NCBI GenBank assembly: GCA_031310005.1
Contig: CM062382.1
Span: 1,550,001-1,614,000 of the forward strand
Reading direction: 5' to 3'
From: Dactylellina haptotyla
Lineage: Eukaryota; Ascomycota; Orbiliomycetes; Orbiliales; Orbiliaceae
DNA length: 64,000 bases
Part shown: piece after piece, positions 12,025 to 22,006 of the stretch
How the letters are laid out: each line of letters starts with the position of its first letter
Numbering within the stretch: the first letter of the stretch is position 1
The notes under the pieces: model-generated
Seen by the model: the letters and a program-made list of their open reading frames with translations, nothing else
The model's database searches: none
What the model was told of the DNA's origin: nothing
Made by a program: the position numbers and the translations under genes

Positions 12025-13417
12025 CTAGGATGTGGAGTCGGCCTCAGGGCATTGGTTCATAACATGCCCTGGTTTTTGACACCTATTGAGCTATTAGTTT
12101 CAGGGCCAAGTTTAGAGAACAGAGTGGACACTGACTTGTAACAAACGCGCTCTTGTTGACTCTGGCACTCGCGAGAAACATGTCCAATTTGCCCACCTAA
12201 AAACGTTAGTAAATCTAGACTCTATTGATATATATTATAACTAAAGGGGCATGTTACAATTGTAGCATTTTTGACCCTGAGTGCAATCACGAGACATATG
12301 ACCTAAGGGAAATTGTTGTTAGTAAACAAAACAGGAAATAGCATTAGGGTGAAGAGGGAAAGAGCTTACCAAAGCCTACGCATATACACAGCGATGTTAG
12401 TCTGAATTGTACCAAGAAATAGAAAATAGTATTGATAAGAACTTACCCCCACAAGAATAACAAGTTTGGCCCGAGCGACCTCCGTATCTACCACCGCCAG
12501 TATCACCTCCTGACGAGCAATTGCGGGCGATATGCCCAACTTTGCCACACTTATAACATTCAGCCCCAGAAGGAACCCCGCCGCCACCAGAGCGAGTGTT
12601 TCCAGACTCGGTGGGACAATCACGGCTCAAGTGGCCAGTTTGTCCACATCGATAGCAAGATTTCTCCTTGGCGGGAGCAGTACAATCTCGACCTAGTGAA
12701 TTCGATGTGAGCTGTTGAAACGAGAACGACGCGATAAGAGCATGGCAAGTATCCAGGAGGTTGTTAAACTTACTAAGGTGACCTTCGTCTGATAATTGGA
12801 AATAATTTGAAAACAAAGAGTCAGCAATTGTTTTTGTATCTTACGTACCAACCGGAACTGTTCATATCCTCCAGGCGATACACAAACACAGGGAAACATT
12901 GATGCCACATACTTCCACAATTGTAGCTAATTCACCATCAGCTACGTCAACCTCGACAACTACCAGGGGGGAGGATTCGAAAGATAGTGATATGGGAGGG
13001 GAGCTATAAAGACACGGGAAGGGATACGACGGGATGAGAACTGAGGAGCTAGAACAAGAAGAGAGAGAGAAAACGAAGATGCCAGGCACGTGAAGGGCGC
13101 GAGTTGAGGAAGGGAAGAAGGTTTCTTCATCTTATTTTTCATTCTAAATAAAAAAGGTGAACTTACCAGGTAGGATTGCCTTTCTTAGGGCAATCTTTTG
13201 CCTATCCAGAGTTTAAAATTGGTAAGCGGTTATGCGCATCGGCTGTGGGAGGGTCCGAACGCTCCTCGCGAGGTGTGAAGTTAAATACCTGATGTCCGGT
13301 GCCACCGCCTGAGAACGCGTAGAAAAGTAAGTATTAGAGCCGAAGACCATGGCCATTTAAGTTTGACTTACAGTTATAGCAAGAACGACCGCCACCGCCA
13401 TAGTGTCCGCTCTCCAT
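12025..13417 (-). CDS. GIS2: Zinc-knuckle nucleic-acid-binding protein (Gis2 / CNBP family), ten exons
   Basis: Exons 13417-13372, 13308-13289, 13201-13167, 12926-12913, 12788-12774, 12692-12447, 12375-12370, 12302-12258, 12196-12136 and 12082-12025 total 546 nt and encode 181 residues. Seven CCHC knuckles (C-x2-C-x4-H-x4-C) follow one another: CYNCGGTGHQAKDC, CYNCGNEGHLSRDC, CYRCGQTGHLSRDC, CYKCGKVGHIARNC, CYSCGGFGHMSRDC, CYNCGQIGHVSREC and CYKCQKPGHVMNQC. An RGG-like linker sits after knuckle 4. Number and spacing match fungal Gis2, a cytoplasmic protein that binds mRNA and single-stranded nucleic acid and associates with translating ribosomes. Every intron interrupts a knuckle or its edge, and exons are as small as 6, 14 and 15 nt. 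The gene is divergent from UBP3. The model is fixed by the knuckle spacing. Confidence 0.92.
12370..12375 (-). other. GIS2: 6-nt micro-exon of the Gis2 homologue
   Basis: The hexamer GCTTTG lies between the acceptor GCGTAG and the donor GTAAGC. It supplies two nucleotides of Gly, the Phe codon and one nucleotide of the next Gly in knuckle 5 (CYSCG-GF-GHMSRDC). Skipping it keeps the frame but shortens the C-to-H spacing of that knuckle by two residues. Flanking introns are 71 bp (12376-12446) and 67 bp (12303-12369). Confidence 0.85.
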
Positions 13418-15241
13418 GATTCAAGTTCGGGGAAAGATTGTGATAAGACTTTGAGGTTGAGGAGTGAGAGGGCGGGCCTGGGTGCTTGTTAGCATACCGA
13501 GAGAAAGTCAGCATCGAAAACATTGAAAGGTTGTCTTTTGTTAGGTAGCAATGATAGGAATTGGAGGCTTTTGGTTCTTAAATTCGAAACATACAATAGA
13601 GGGGGGTGGAGAAAGAGAAGGGGTAGAAGAAGTAGGAGAAAGGATACAGGATGGTAGCACAGGTAACCGTAAGGCGGTTTTTAGTATTTATATACAAGAC
13701 TAGATGAAGGCTACGGGGATAATGTGGATTGTAAATGAGGGGAGTAGGAAGAGAGACAGGCGAGGATGGAGGATTGTGGGGATAAGGAAGACGGCACCAA
13801 AAAAATTAGACTTGACTAACCGAGATGGACGAAGCAAACCGACCTAGTATGATTGAGTGGAGTGGAGGTGGAGGTTGGAAAGTGAGAATGGAGAACAGTG
13901 GAGAGAATGTGTGTTAAGAGAGAGCGAGGAGAGGGAGGTAGAGAGAGAGAAGATGGGGTGTCGAAGACTCGAATCGAATTTTTTGGTTGGTCTGGCCAGG
14001 CAGAGATTTTTTGTGTGCGTTGCCTCTCTCCCGCTCATGTTGCGGTTTTTTTTTTTTTTTTTTTTGCGGAGAAGGGTGCTAGTTGATGGGTCGAATTATC
14101 CCTGTTGGTAGCTTAGCTTGCCCGGTGCAACGCCTTTCTACGGCCTCCAAGTAAAAGTTATCGAGTTATATACTTTGAGCCGTTGAACAAGGACTTTAAT
14201 TACAGTCATCCGTAGCTATTCTGCTCATCTGTGGCTGCTTGTGCGCGGTCTACAAAAATACTAGAGTAGATATAGACACTGCACAGTCTAACGTGAGCGA
14301 GGGGTATCCAGGCAGATAGCACACGTCCCACTCAAGCACTTGATCGGGCGACTTCTCATTTCATAACCAAGTCCGTGACGGAGAAGTACTGGAAGGAAAG
14401 ACTGAAAGATGCCGCGGGGTATCTGGTTGTGTTGGGCGAGCGTGGGCTGGCCTGGGCTGGCCTGGGCTGGGCAGAGCTTGCCGAGTCAAACACCCATCCG
14501 CCAACACCACCACAACAAACCACTGGACCCATCATCAAACATCGAACATCGACCGTCACGACTTCACTCGCGTTCACGATATTGCCATCATCTCACCATT
14601 ATCATCAACGTCGCGCGACTTCTCGAACAAGCCTGAAGAAGAAGAAGAAGAACAAGAGAAGAAGGAGAAAGAACAAGAACAGGAAGAAAAGAAGGCAGTC
14701 TCCTCCAACATATTCTCTCCAACCAAGCTGCTTCGTCAGCTGCTGTTTGCCGCATTCCAACAGGAGCACACTTCCTCCTTGCTGCTTTGTCGATGTTAGT
14801 TGCTCGTCTTCCTTCCCGATGTCCCGTCGTCCACCCGCTCCCGTGGCTCTTCTTCTCCTTCTCCAGCAGCTATTTGGTCAGGCTGTTCTGCAATTTTGTT
14901 CTACCGCTAACGCCAACTGATACTGGTGATACCTCCAGGAGGTCGCTTTCCGCCGTTGCTAGAACCTGTATCTAACTCCCCAAAACGTGGATTCTCAAAG
15001 CAATTATGCCTCGGTGATGACATTCCCCTTTCGGTCCATCATCTCCATCGGAAGTCACATCTGTTTGTAATATATTTGGAATTCAAAACTCGGAGAATAG
15101 AAGTCGAAGCTTTGTCGGATTCTGCCCCTTCGGCGAGGTACCCATCCAACATCTTCCGACTTCTCAACATCTTTTTCGTACGTACACCGAAAATGCTAAA
15201 ATCTTTCGAACTCGTTCCTCTAGGGTTTTTTACACCTCGCC
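13418..15241. other. Divergent promoter region between GIS2 and UBP3
   Basis: 1.8 kb shared upstream of two divergent genes. It contains a T tract near 14,047-14,065, three tandem copies of a ten-base GGCTGG-type unit at 14,443-14,470, and a purine-rich GAAGAA stretch at about 14,634-14,700. Open frames here (for example 14375-14920 +) follow composition and are not supported as genes. Both 5' leaders probably lie here. Confidence 0.5.
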
Positions 15242-18115
15242 ATGAATCACCACCATTATCCTCAGATGCCACCACCTGGCCCATACCTCGCGCAACAGAT
15301 GATGGGCCACCCCCATCATCCCCCTCACCCCCACCATCACCACCACCCACCGCATCCACACCAAAACCAACAATCCTCCTACCAACCTGCCCCGCAGCAC
15401 ATGCACGCATACTCCCAGCATCAACATTCTCCGCATCCTGCCTCACAGGCCTCAGAATTCCGACCTTTGCACTTCCATCAGCCGAATAGACCCCTTATTG
15501 TCTCGACACCGGCTTCCTACATACCTCAATATCCGCCGCCAGTTATGGGCCATCCCATGTCTAATTCCTTCTATAGACCTCCCCAGATACAACCTGGTAT
15601 CCCATATTACCCTTCACAAGAAGGCCTTCACCCTCCACCTGATATTCCATCACCTGCTTCTCTACCCCAGGAAGCGATATTATTTGAGCAAACCTCAAGC
15701 CCATCCCAATCCGCCGAAGCTATTGAAGAACCTATCGAAGCTAGATACGAAACTCCGATCACTCCATCATCATCACTTCCCCAATCCCCAGTATTTATCA
15801 GTTTGTTTCCGTTACCCAACGGATCTCTTTTTAATCCTCCGGTATTTCGTCTAATCCCCACCCAAAGGAGCGGAAACGAAGAAATTGTTCACATTTGGCT
15901 CAGAGCTATTAGGTTATCGGTTTTCATTTTCCGCTTTTTTTTTTTGATGCTAACAAACAAAAATCTTTTCTTTTAGAAGCTTCCATGGTACTCCGCTCCC
16001 GAGCAATCATTTCCTCCAAGAAAAACGAAAGCTTTGAAAAAACAAGGGTCTTCATCAGAAAATTTAGTTCAAACCCGTCGAACACCGACGCATTCACAAG
16101 GGCAAAGAGACTTGTCTTTAAACTCGATCGATTTGTCGGATCAAAGCTCAAACAATAGGGTGCCAAACAGTGTCAAAAAAACATTTCGCGATGGCTTTGG
16201 TTTAGGACCCCAATATGAGCCTGAAACCTTCCACCAGCCAAGTCCTTTGCCGCAACCCGGTAATCGCGATACGGCTTCTAATAGAGCATCGAAACCCCCT
16301 CCCCGCTCTACGGCAATCCCAGTGGTCCCATTTATCCCTGCCCTTCACAAACTGCGGAAAGGCACCGATATCGTTACAATTCCCACTGCAGAGAAGCCAC
16401 GAGCGGAACCAGAAACGGAGTCCATCAAAAATCATCCTTCAACATCAGATTCCATACAGTCTACCGATCCATCTGTTGCCGTTTCGACTCCCCCAGCACC
16501 CAAATCTTGGGCAGACTTGGTTCGCTCCAAATCTCCGAAGGATTCCCTAACATCAAACAAGCCTGCACTTATCATACCGAACAATAGTCAACTAGCGTCT
16601 TCTAGTCTTGGGGACGTTCATACCCACACCCTTGCTGAAGTTCTCCAAAACTTTACAGCAAATCAGTCAGCTCTTGCTCACCAGGATTCTCTGGCCCCTC
16701 TAATAGAACCTCGAGGCCTGATAAATACCGGAAACATGTGTTTCATGAATTCAGTAGGTTTTCCGGCTTCACCTAATATTTTTTGCAATCGCTAATTGAG
16801 TTGGTTTAGATACTACAAGCGCTACTCTTCTGCGGACCGTTTTTCTTATTTCTTGACGTCATCGGCTGTAATGTTGCACATAACTTCAAGAGTGAAACGC
16901 CTTTAATCGATGCTATGTCAGTTGCCAATTTAGCTACCCCAGTACCCCGAAACCCTCATTTTTGGACTAACTTGTAAATTACAGGATCATATTTATGCGT
17001 GAATTCCGCCGAACTCAGCCTAGCAATAACCTGAGTAGCGACAAATTAAGCTTAAATACCGTGGTTGCGGGAGATCCATTCGTTCCCGAATACGTTTATG
17101 AGGCGGTAAGGGGTCTTAAGAGGTTTAGTTCCATGAGGGTAAGTGGTTACGTTACACCTTAAAGTCAATCCCTCACTTACAGAACTCTACCTTCTAGCGC
17201 GGTCATCAGCAAGACGCTGAAGAGTTTCTCAACTTTTTCCTTGACGTTTTGCATGAGGAGTGTGTTGCTGCTATGAAATCAGACCAGACGGTAAAACCGG
17301 AAGCAAAGAACGACACAATTAATCTTGATGAGGATGATTCCGGGTGGCTTGAAGTTGGTCATAAACAACGAGCTGCCATTACTCGCAATGTCGGTCACAT
17401 TAGTGGTATCTCCCCTGTAACAAAAATATTTGGTGGACAAATGCGCAACGAATTGAGGGTCTCTGGGCAAAGGAGCAGCGTAATGCGCGAGCCGTATCAA
17501 TCCCTACAACTGGATATACAAAGCAATGAAGTCAACAACATCGTGGACGCTATCCGGCAACTCAGTATTCCAGAGCAACTCCAAGGCGGCGATTTTAAAT
17601 CTGCACGTGGTGCAAGCGCTTCTGCCACCAAACAAACGTTCATCGATAGTCTACCTCCAGTACTTATTTTACATCTAAAACGATTCCATTATAACAATAC
17701 AGGTGGCACCCAGAAAATCTGGAAAGGCATTGGCTACCCATTAGAGCTTGACATTCCGAGTGAAGCACTGAGCCCCACTCGCAGATCTGCAACCCAGAAA
17801 GCCAGATACAACCTCACCAGTGTTGTATACCATCATGGAAAAAGCGCGACGAATGGTCACTATACAGTCGATGTCAAACGGCAGGATGGTTGGCTCCGAA
17901 TTGACGACACGGTAGTAAAGAGGATATCAGTCTACGATGTTATAGTCGACGACAGCTTACAGAATCGAGAGTCTCGAAAAAGGGGAGTTGGCGAAGAAAA
18001 TGGCTGGAAAGAAGTTAGTTTCGCTTCTAAGGTTGCTGGGAAAGCTCCTTTAGTGAGCACAATTTCAAACAAAGACGACAAGGTTGCGTATCTTCTATTC
18101 TACGAATTGCAGTAA
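15242..18115 (+). CDS. UBP3: Ubiquitin carboxyl-terminal hydrolase, Ubp3 / USP10 type
   Basis: Five exons, 15242-15790, 15977-16753, 16810-16916, 16985-17138 and 17198-18115, give 834 residues. The first ~440 are disordered, starting with a His/Pro-rich stretch. The USP (peptidase C19) core follows: Cys box GLINTGNMCFMNS (nucleophile near residue 438), then ILQALLFCGPFF; RGHQQDAEEFLNFF near 530; LPPVLILHLKRFHY; His box TNGHYTVDV (His near 750); and RIDDTVV near the end. Ubp3 with Bre5 removes ubiquitin in ribophagy, vesicle traffic and stress responses in yeast. The first donor is the least certain point: GTATTT at 15791 fits the phase, while GTTCAC near 15,884 is a weaker alternative that would lengthen the disordered part. 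The 3' end converges on HDA1. Confidence 0.9.
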
Positions 18116-18732
18116 CTTGTCGATACCTTATCAACACGTTTCATGCGATGCTTGGATTAGTCCTTACGTAAAACCTTATTCCAGAAAGGGCTATTTAACA
18201 ATCCTTTAAACATATGTTCTATGATGGGCTCCACTCATCAATCCCACCCAAAAGTTACTCTTTATCTGGCGCAGCAGAGGTAATGCACATTATTGTCTCC
18301 CCCTCTTCTTCCCTTTTTTATACCGATCCAGATATGTTGATTCCCTTCATCCTGTATAGTTATATCAATTTTCATAGGGGTTTGTAAATTTATTTGAAGA
18401 TTGGCGGGCTTTCAGTGTCCCTCGATTGTATTTTATCACTGTGTTCATCTACGGGTCCTATATCAATCAGGTTTGTATTGATCACGGTTGGTTCTCAATG
18501 CTTACCCTTGTATCATATTCATTTGTTTCCCTTATACGGCTTTTTCTGCACTGGCGTTGGAACATGATTCAGTCGCACTCTTCTATTCTAAAAATACGAT
18601 TCTCCGCGTTCCCGGTACCCGTTACCTGCCATTTTGGAAAGATATAATTTCAGGGCGATAACAACTTAAGACGTCTAGTAGTGGTGGAAAACTCGGTCTA
18701 TTCGTAAAGCGTCTCTACCCTTGAATCTATTC
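18116..18732. other. Convergent intergenic region, UBP3 and HDA1 3' ends
   Basis: 617 bp, A+T-rich, with no gene seen on either strand. It presumably contains both polyadenylation regions. Confidence 0.5.
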
Positions 18733-21700
18733 CTAGGAAAGTCTTTGTTTTATAAAATGAATAGCGGGCTCATAAGCAACTTGAACAAGACTATCAATGT
18801 CATCTTCACTGATCGAAACAAGAGTCCCGTATTTCACCTTTAGTCGTTTTGTCTGCGACCAAACATCATGTGTTTCAGAAACAAAGACTTGCGAGTGCTA
18901 CAATCCAATAATTTTTAGTAGTCGACAGAATAAATGGCATTTGTTATTTAAAATATCCCACATACCTTTAGATACCAATGGCCGACGTTCTCGTCGCGAG
19001 TGTTATTAACCGCACACAAGGGCATTCTCGCGATGAAGTTTATGCATGCAACGACCCGGTTGGCACAGTCTATTCTTAATTTTAGATGATTTACTCAAAA
19101 TATAAAGAAAGACATCAACGGATCGAACACTCACTGCGCAAACTGACTAGGTTGAGGAGATTCTTGTATGCCTCTCCTATACCGATGAAAACCACTTTGT
19201 CGGCATCCGATAGACTGAAATTACTATTAGCTGCTGCTTGTTACGGGTTCGTTGTATCTGAAAGCTGTAATTTACTCGATATAGTTATCCCAAAGTTGTA
19301 GCATTAACATATTGGGGTCGTCAACCGTTTGATTATTAGCAACTCGTTGGTTGCCCACCTTTCCAGCATGAGAGTTATCAGTCAAGGTCTATGTTATTTT
19401 CGATATAGTGTCCTTACATCCAATTCCTCGCTTGGTGTGATGAATTTTGGAACATTGGCATCGATCACGCCAAAACCTTCACTAACCGCCCACTGCAGAA
19501 GTGAGTGGGCCGAATCTAACTAAGGAAGCCGTCAGCAATTTTTCATTTATCAAGGGTTATAAATTACCAATAGATCCGAATACTCACAACAAATGAATTG
19601 TGTGTTTGAATATTATCTTTTCCTGGTTCAGGTACCGCTAGAAGATCCGCCCTATTCATATTGATAAGTACACGTATTCCCCAGAGCCGTGCAGGACTAT
19701 TTACGAGTCGTGGACAATCAAAACAAGTGTATCGGCTTTGTCGTAATTCGGTCTGAAATTCAAATCAGTATGCAGATGTCAATCCCTCTGAACTGACTGC
19801 TATTAAACGCACGTGGCTAAGATCTGCTCCTCAAAGGTTGGCGAGGTAGGTTGACCAGATCGAATCATAAGTAAGGCTGTCATTCCGAATGAGTCAAATA
19901 AGGTTCGTGCCTGGTATTGGCGAATCATATCTAGGTTGAGACTTAAGTTATAATCATCCGCTAAAATAAAATAGCGTTAGGAGAATTCATCTCAAAACGG
20001 TCTTACCATGAAGCCTCTTGGCCTTGATCTTATCAGCAGAGAGGCGTTCTAGTTTTATCAGCCACACAGCTGGCATCACAAATCCGTGCGGATCTTGCGC
20101 CGTCAAAGATTTTAGGGATGCTTACTGTTTATTGACTTGTATTCCATGCATCTCCAATATTGCGACTGTTCGCTGATGACCTGGTTGACAACTTCGATAA
20201 CTTTCGGTGTTGCGTGGACAGTGTGCAGAGGTTGTGGGGGCTCTCCCATCAATGTTCTTGTCACCGCGAGTGCGGAATTGGAAATCGAATTGAGGTTGTA
20301 CCCACCCTATAGGAGAAAGAAGAGGAAAGGGGGGGGAACGTCAGCCAGAAAGGGCATCATATGCTCAGGGAGATCTAAGGATAGTACTTCGAGGCACACA
20401 GCAACTCGACCATTCGCGAGAGACATCAGCATGTGTGTCATATGAGCGTATCCAGCTGGTGTAACATAGCATTCACCAATTTTATCACCAGCTGCTGCAT
20501 CAAAACCTGCGGAAACTATCAGATAATTAGCAAGGAAGAGAAAGGCTTAGGGAGCTATAAATAAATACTTATAACGAGATCCGGCTCATATTCATAGGCA
20601 ATAGGCATTATAACACGCTGAAAGGCGTATATGTAGTCTGCATCACCAATGCCTCCAGTAGCCCAGGGTATGTTAACATTGCTGAAGTTAAAGGATTAGA
20701 AAGAGGTTACAAGCGTATCGGATGGGAAGTCATACAATCCTAAACCTTTACCCTCCCCGCAGAAAGTAAGATCCCCATCCGGATTTGGAGGGTAGAATGT
20801 TCCTCCTTCAAATCGGTGCAATGACATGTAAAGCACAGAATCATCTTCATAGAAGGCAGATTGCGTTCCGTTACCTTGAATAGTCACTCCATTAGCAAAA
20901 CTTAGGATTTTGTTAGTTGACTTTGTGGGTTTTAACATGCCGTGGTGAACATCCCTACCAACAAAAAAACTCTTGTGAGCACATTGTGACGACCGAATAT
21001 CCGTTAGGGTGTATTATATCTACTTACCAGTCGAGTATCAATATTTTCCGACATTGAGGGCTTTCTTTTTGTATCGTTCTTGCGGCGACTGCAACATTAT
21101 TAAAAAGACAAAAGCCCATTGATTTATGGGGTTCTGCGTGGTGGCCCGGGGGGCGAACAACGGCTATCGCATTCTTCACTCGACCGCTCCAGACAGCTCT
21201 GCATGTTTCAATAGAGCCACCACATGATAGCTTTGCACAAGTAAATGATTGGTTATTATAGAATATCGAATCACCGGTGCGCGTCAAATCAAGAAGGGAT
21301 TGTTTGTCCAGATCTAAGATGCAATATTAGCCGTCTTTTATCATACAGTATAAAAGAAAAGAAAGGGCCCAAGGAGGAGAATACCAGGTAGCATTGTTAG
21401 AAAGTGCCAGTGCTGTACTGTATGGACAAGGAGGGCTTCTTTCTCGGTCACTTCCCGAGCATTTATCCGCAGCATCAACTCATCTTCTTTGCCCCGTTCT
21501 TCTGGGAGCTTCGTCAAGCCCGCTTCCACAAGGGTCTGATATATCACATGAATACGACGGGGGTCTTCGGGGTGAACGTCTTCCTCATCCAAGGTAGCGT
21601 GGAATCTCATCCGAACGTCATAACAAAGACCGGTGCGTAAAGATGCCCGAGGGAGAGCTTGCGAAACTCTATCCATCCGGCGTTTTTGTATAGAAGCATT

Positions 21701-22006
21701 CTTTCGTCGCTGGAGGAAACTCTCTGGAGAGAGCATAGCGTAACCTCGTCGAGGTTGGATGTTGAGGTGATCGATTTCATCCGACAGAGCATCGCCAGAG
21801 CTACTTGTTACGTCGCGCAGATCATCATCGGGAGAGTTTGATAGCGACGCCGTAAGAGATTGTATGACAGGACGCTGCGAAGGGGGTGGCTCTCCTTGCG
21901 AACGAATAGACGCAACCTCGATTTGGTGCTGGCGGGGCGAGGTTGTACGGTAGGTGTCTTGGGGGTTAAGAGGCGGTGCCTCGTGCATATCCGAATCTTC
22001 TAGCAT
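18733..22006 (-). CDS. HDA1: Class II histone deacetylase Hda1 with C-terminal Arb2 domain, 16 exons
   Basis: Exons: 22006-21385, 21313-21028, 20954-20941, 20874-20736, 20681-20569, 20515-20388, 20306-20126, 20048-20007, 19930-19813, 19752-19705, 19651-19588, 19519-19418, 19358-19276, 19214-19135, 19069-18966, 18897-18733 (2,289 nt, 762 residues). The deacetylase domain begins near residue 124 ([15 protein letters not shown]). It carries [17 protein letters not shown], the zinc-ligand segment DWDVHHGNGTQ, and [10 protein letters not shown], then LEGGYNL. An Arb2-like domain follows ([40 protein letters not shown]), as in yeast Hda1 and fission yeast Clr3. The enzyme removes acetyl groups from histones H3 and H2B for silencing. 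The start is the ATG at 22006; the frame stays open upstream, so a longer N-terminus is possible. Intron 3 has a GC donor, and exon 3 is only 14 nt. The splice sites are fixed by family motifs. Confidence 0.92.
20875..20940 (-). other. HDA1: GC-AG intron, 66 nt, stop-free, inside the HDA1 catalytic motif
   Basis: On the minus strand this starts GCATGT and ends TTCAAG, with CAACTAAC as branch-like sequence. Removing it joins HHG to NGTQ, the invariant class II deacetylase sequence. It is 22 codons long with no stop, so retention would insert 22 residues between the zinc-site histidines and the following Asn-Gly. No GT donor gives the family sequence in frame. Confidence 0.8.

Noticed and set aside
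14375-14920. 181-residue open frame between GIS2 and UBP3
   Set aside because: Composition-driven (GAAGAA and GGCTGG repeats), with no domain; it lies in a shared upstream region.
16754-16809. UBP3 ending at the stop near 16,795
   Set aside because: The frame stops inside an intron (GTAGGT...GGTTTAG); splicing continues the Cys box with ILQALLFCGPFF and leads to the rest of the USP core.
20696-20938. A Hda1 variant with a natural 22-residue insertion after HHG
   Set aside because: The insertion matches exactly an intron-like segment with a branch point and an AG acceptor, and its removal restores an invariant motif; a GC-AG intron is the simpler reading.
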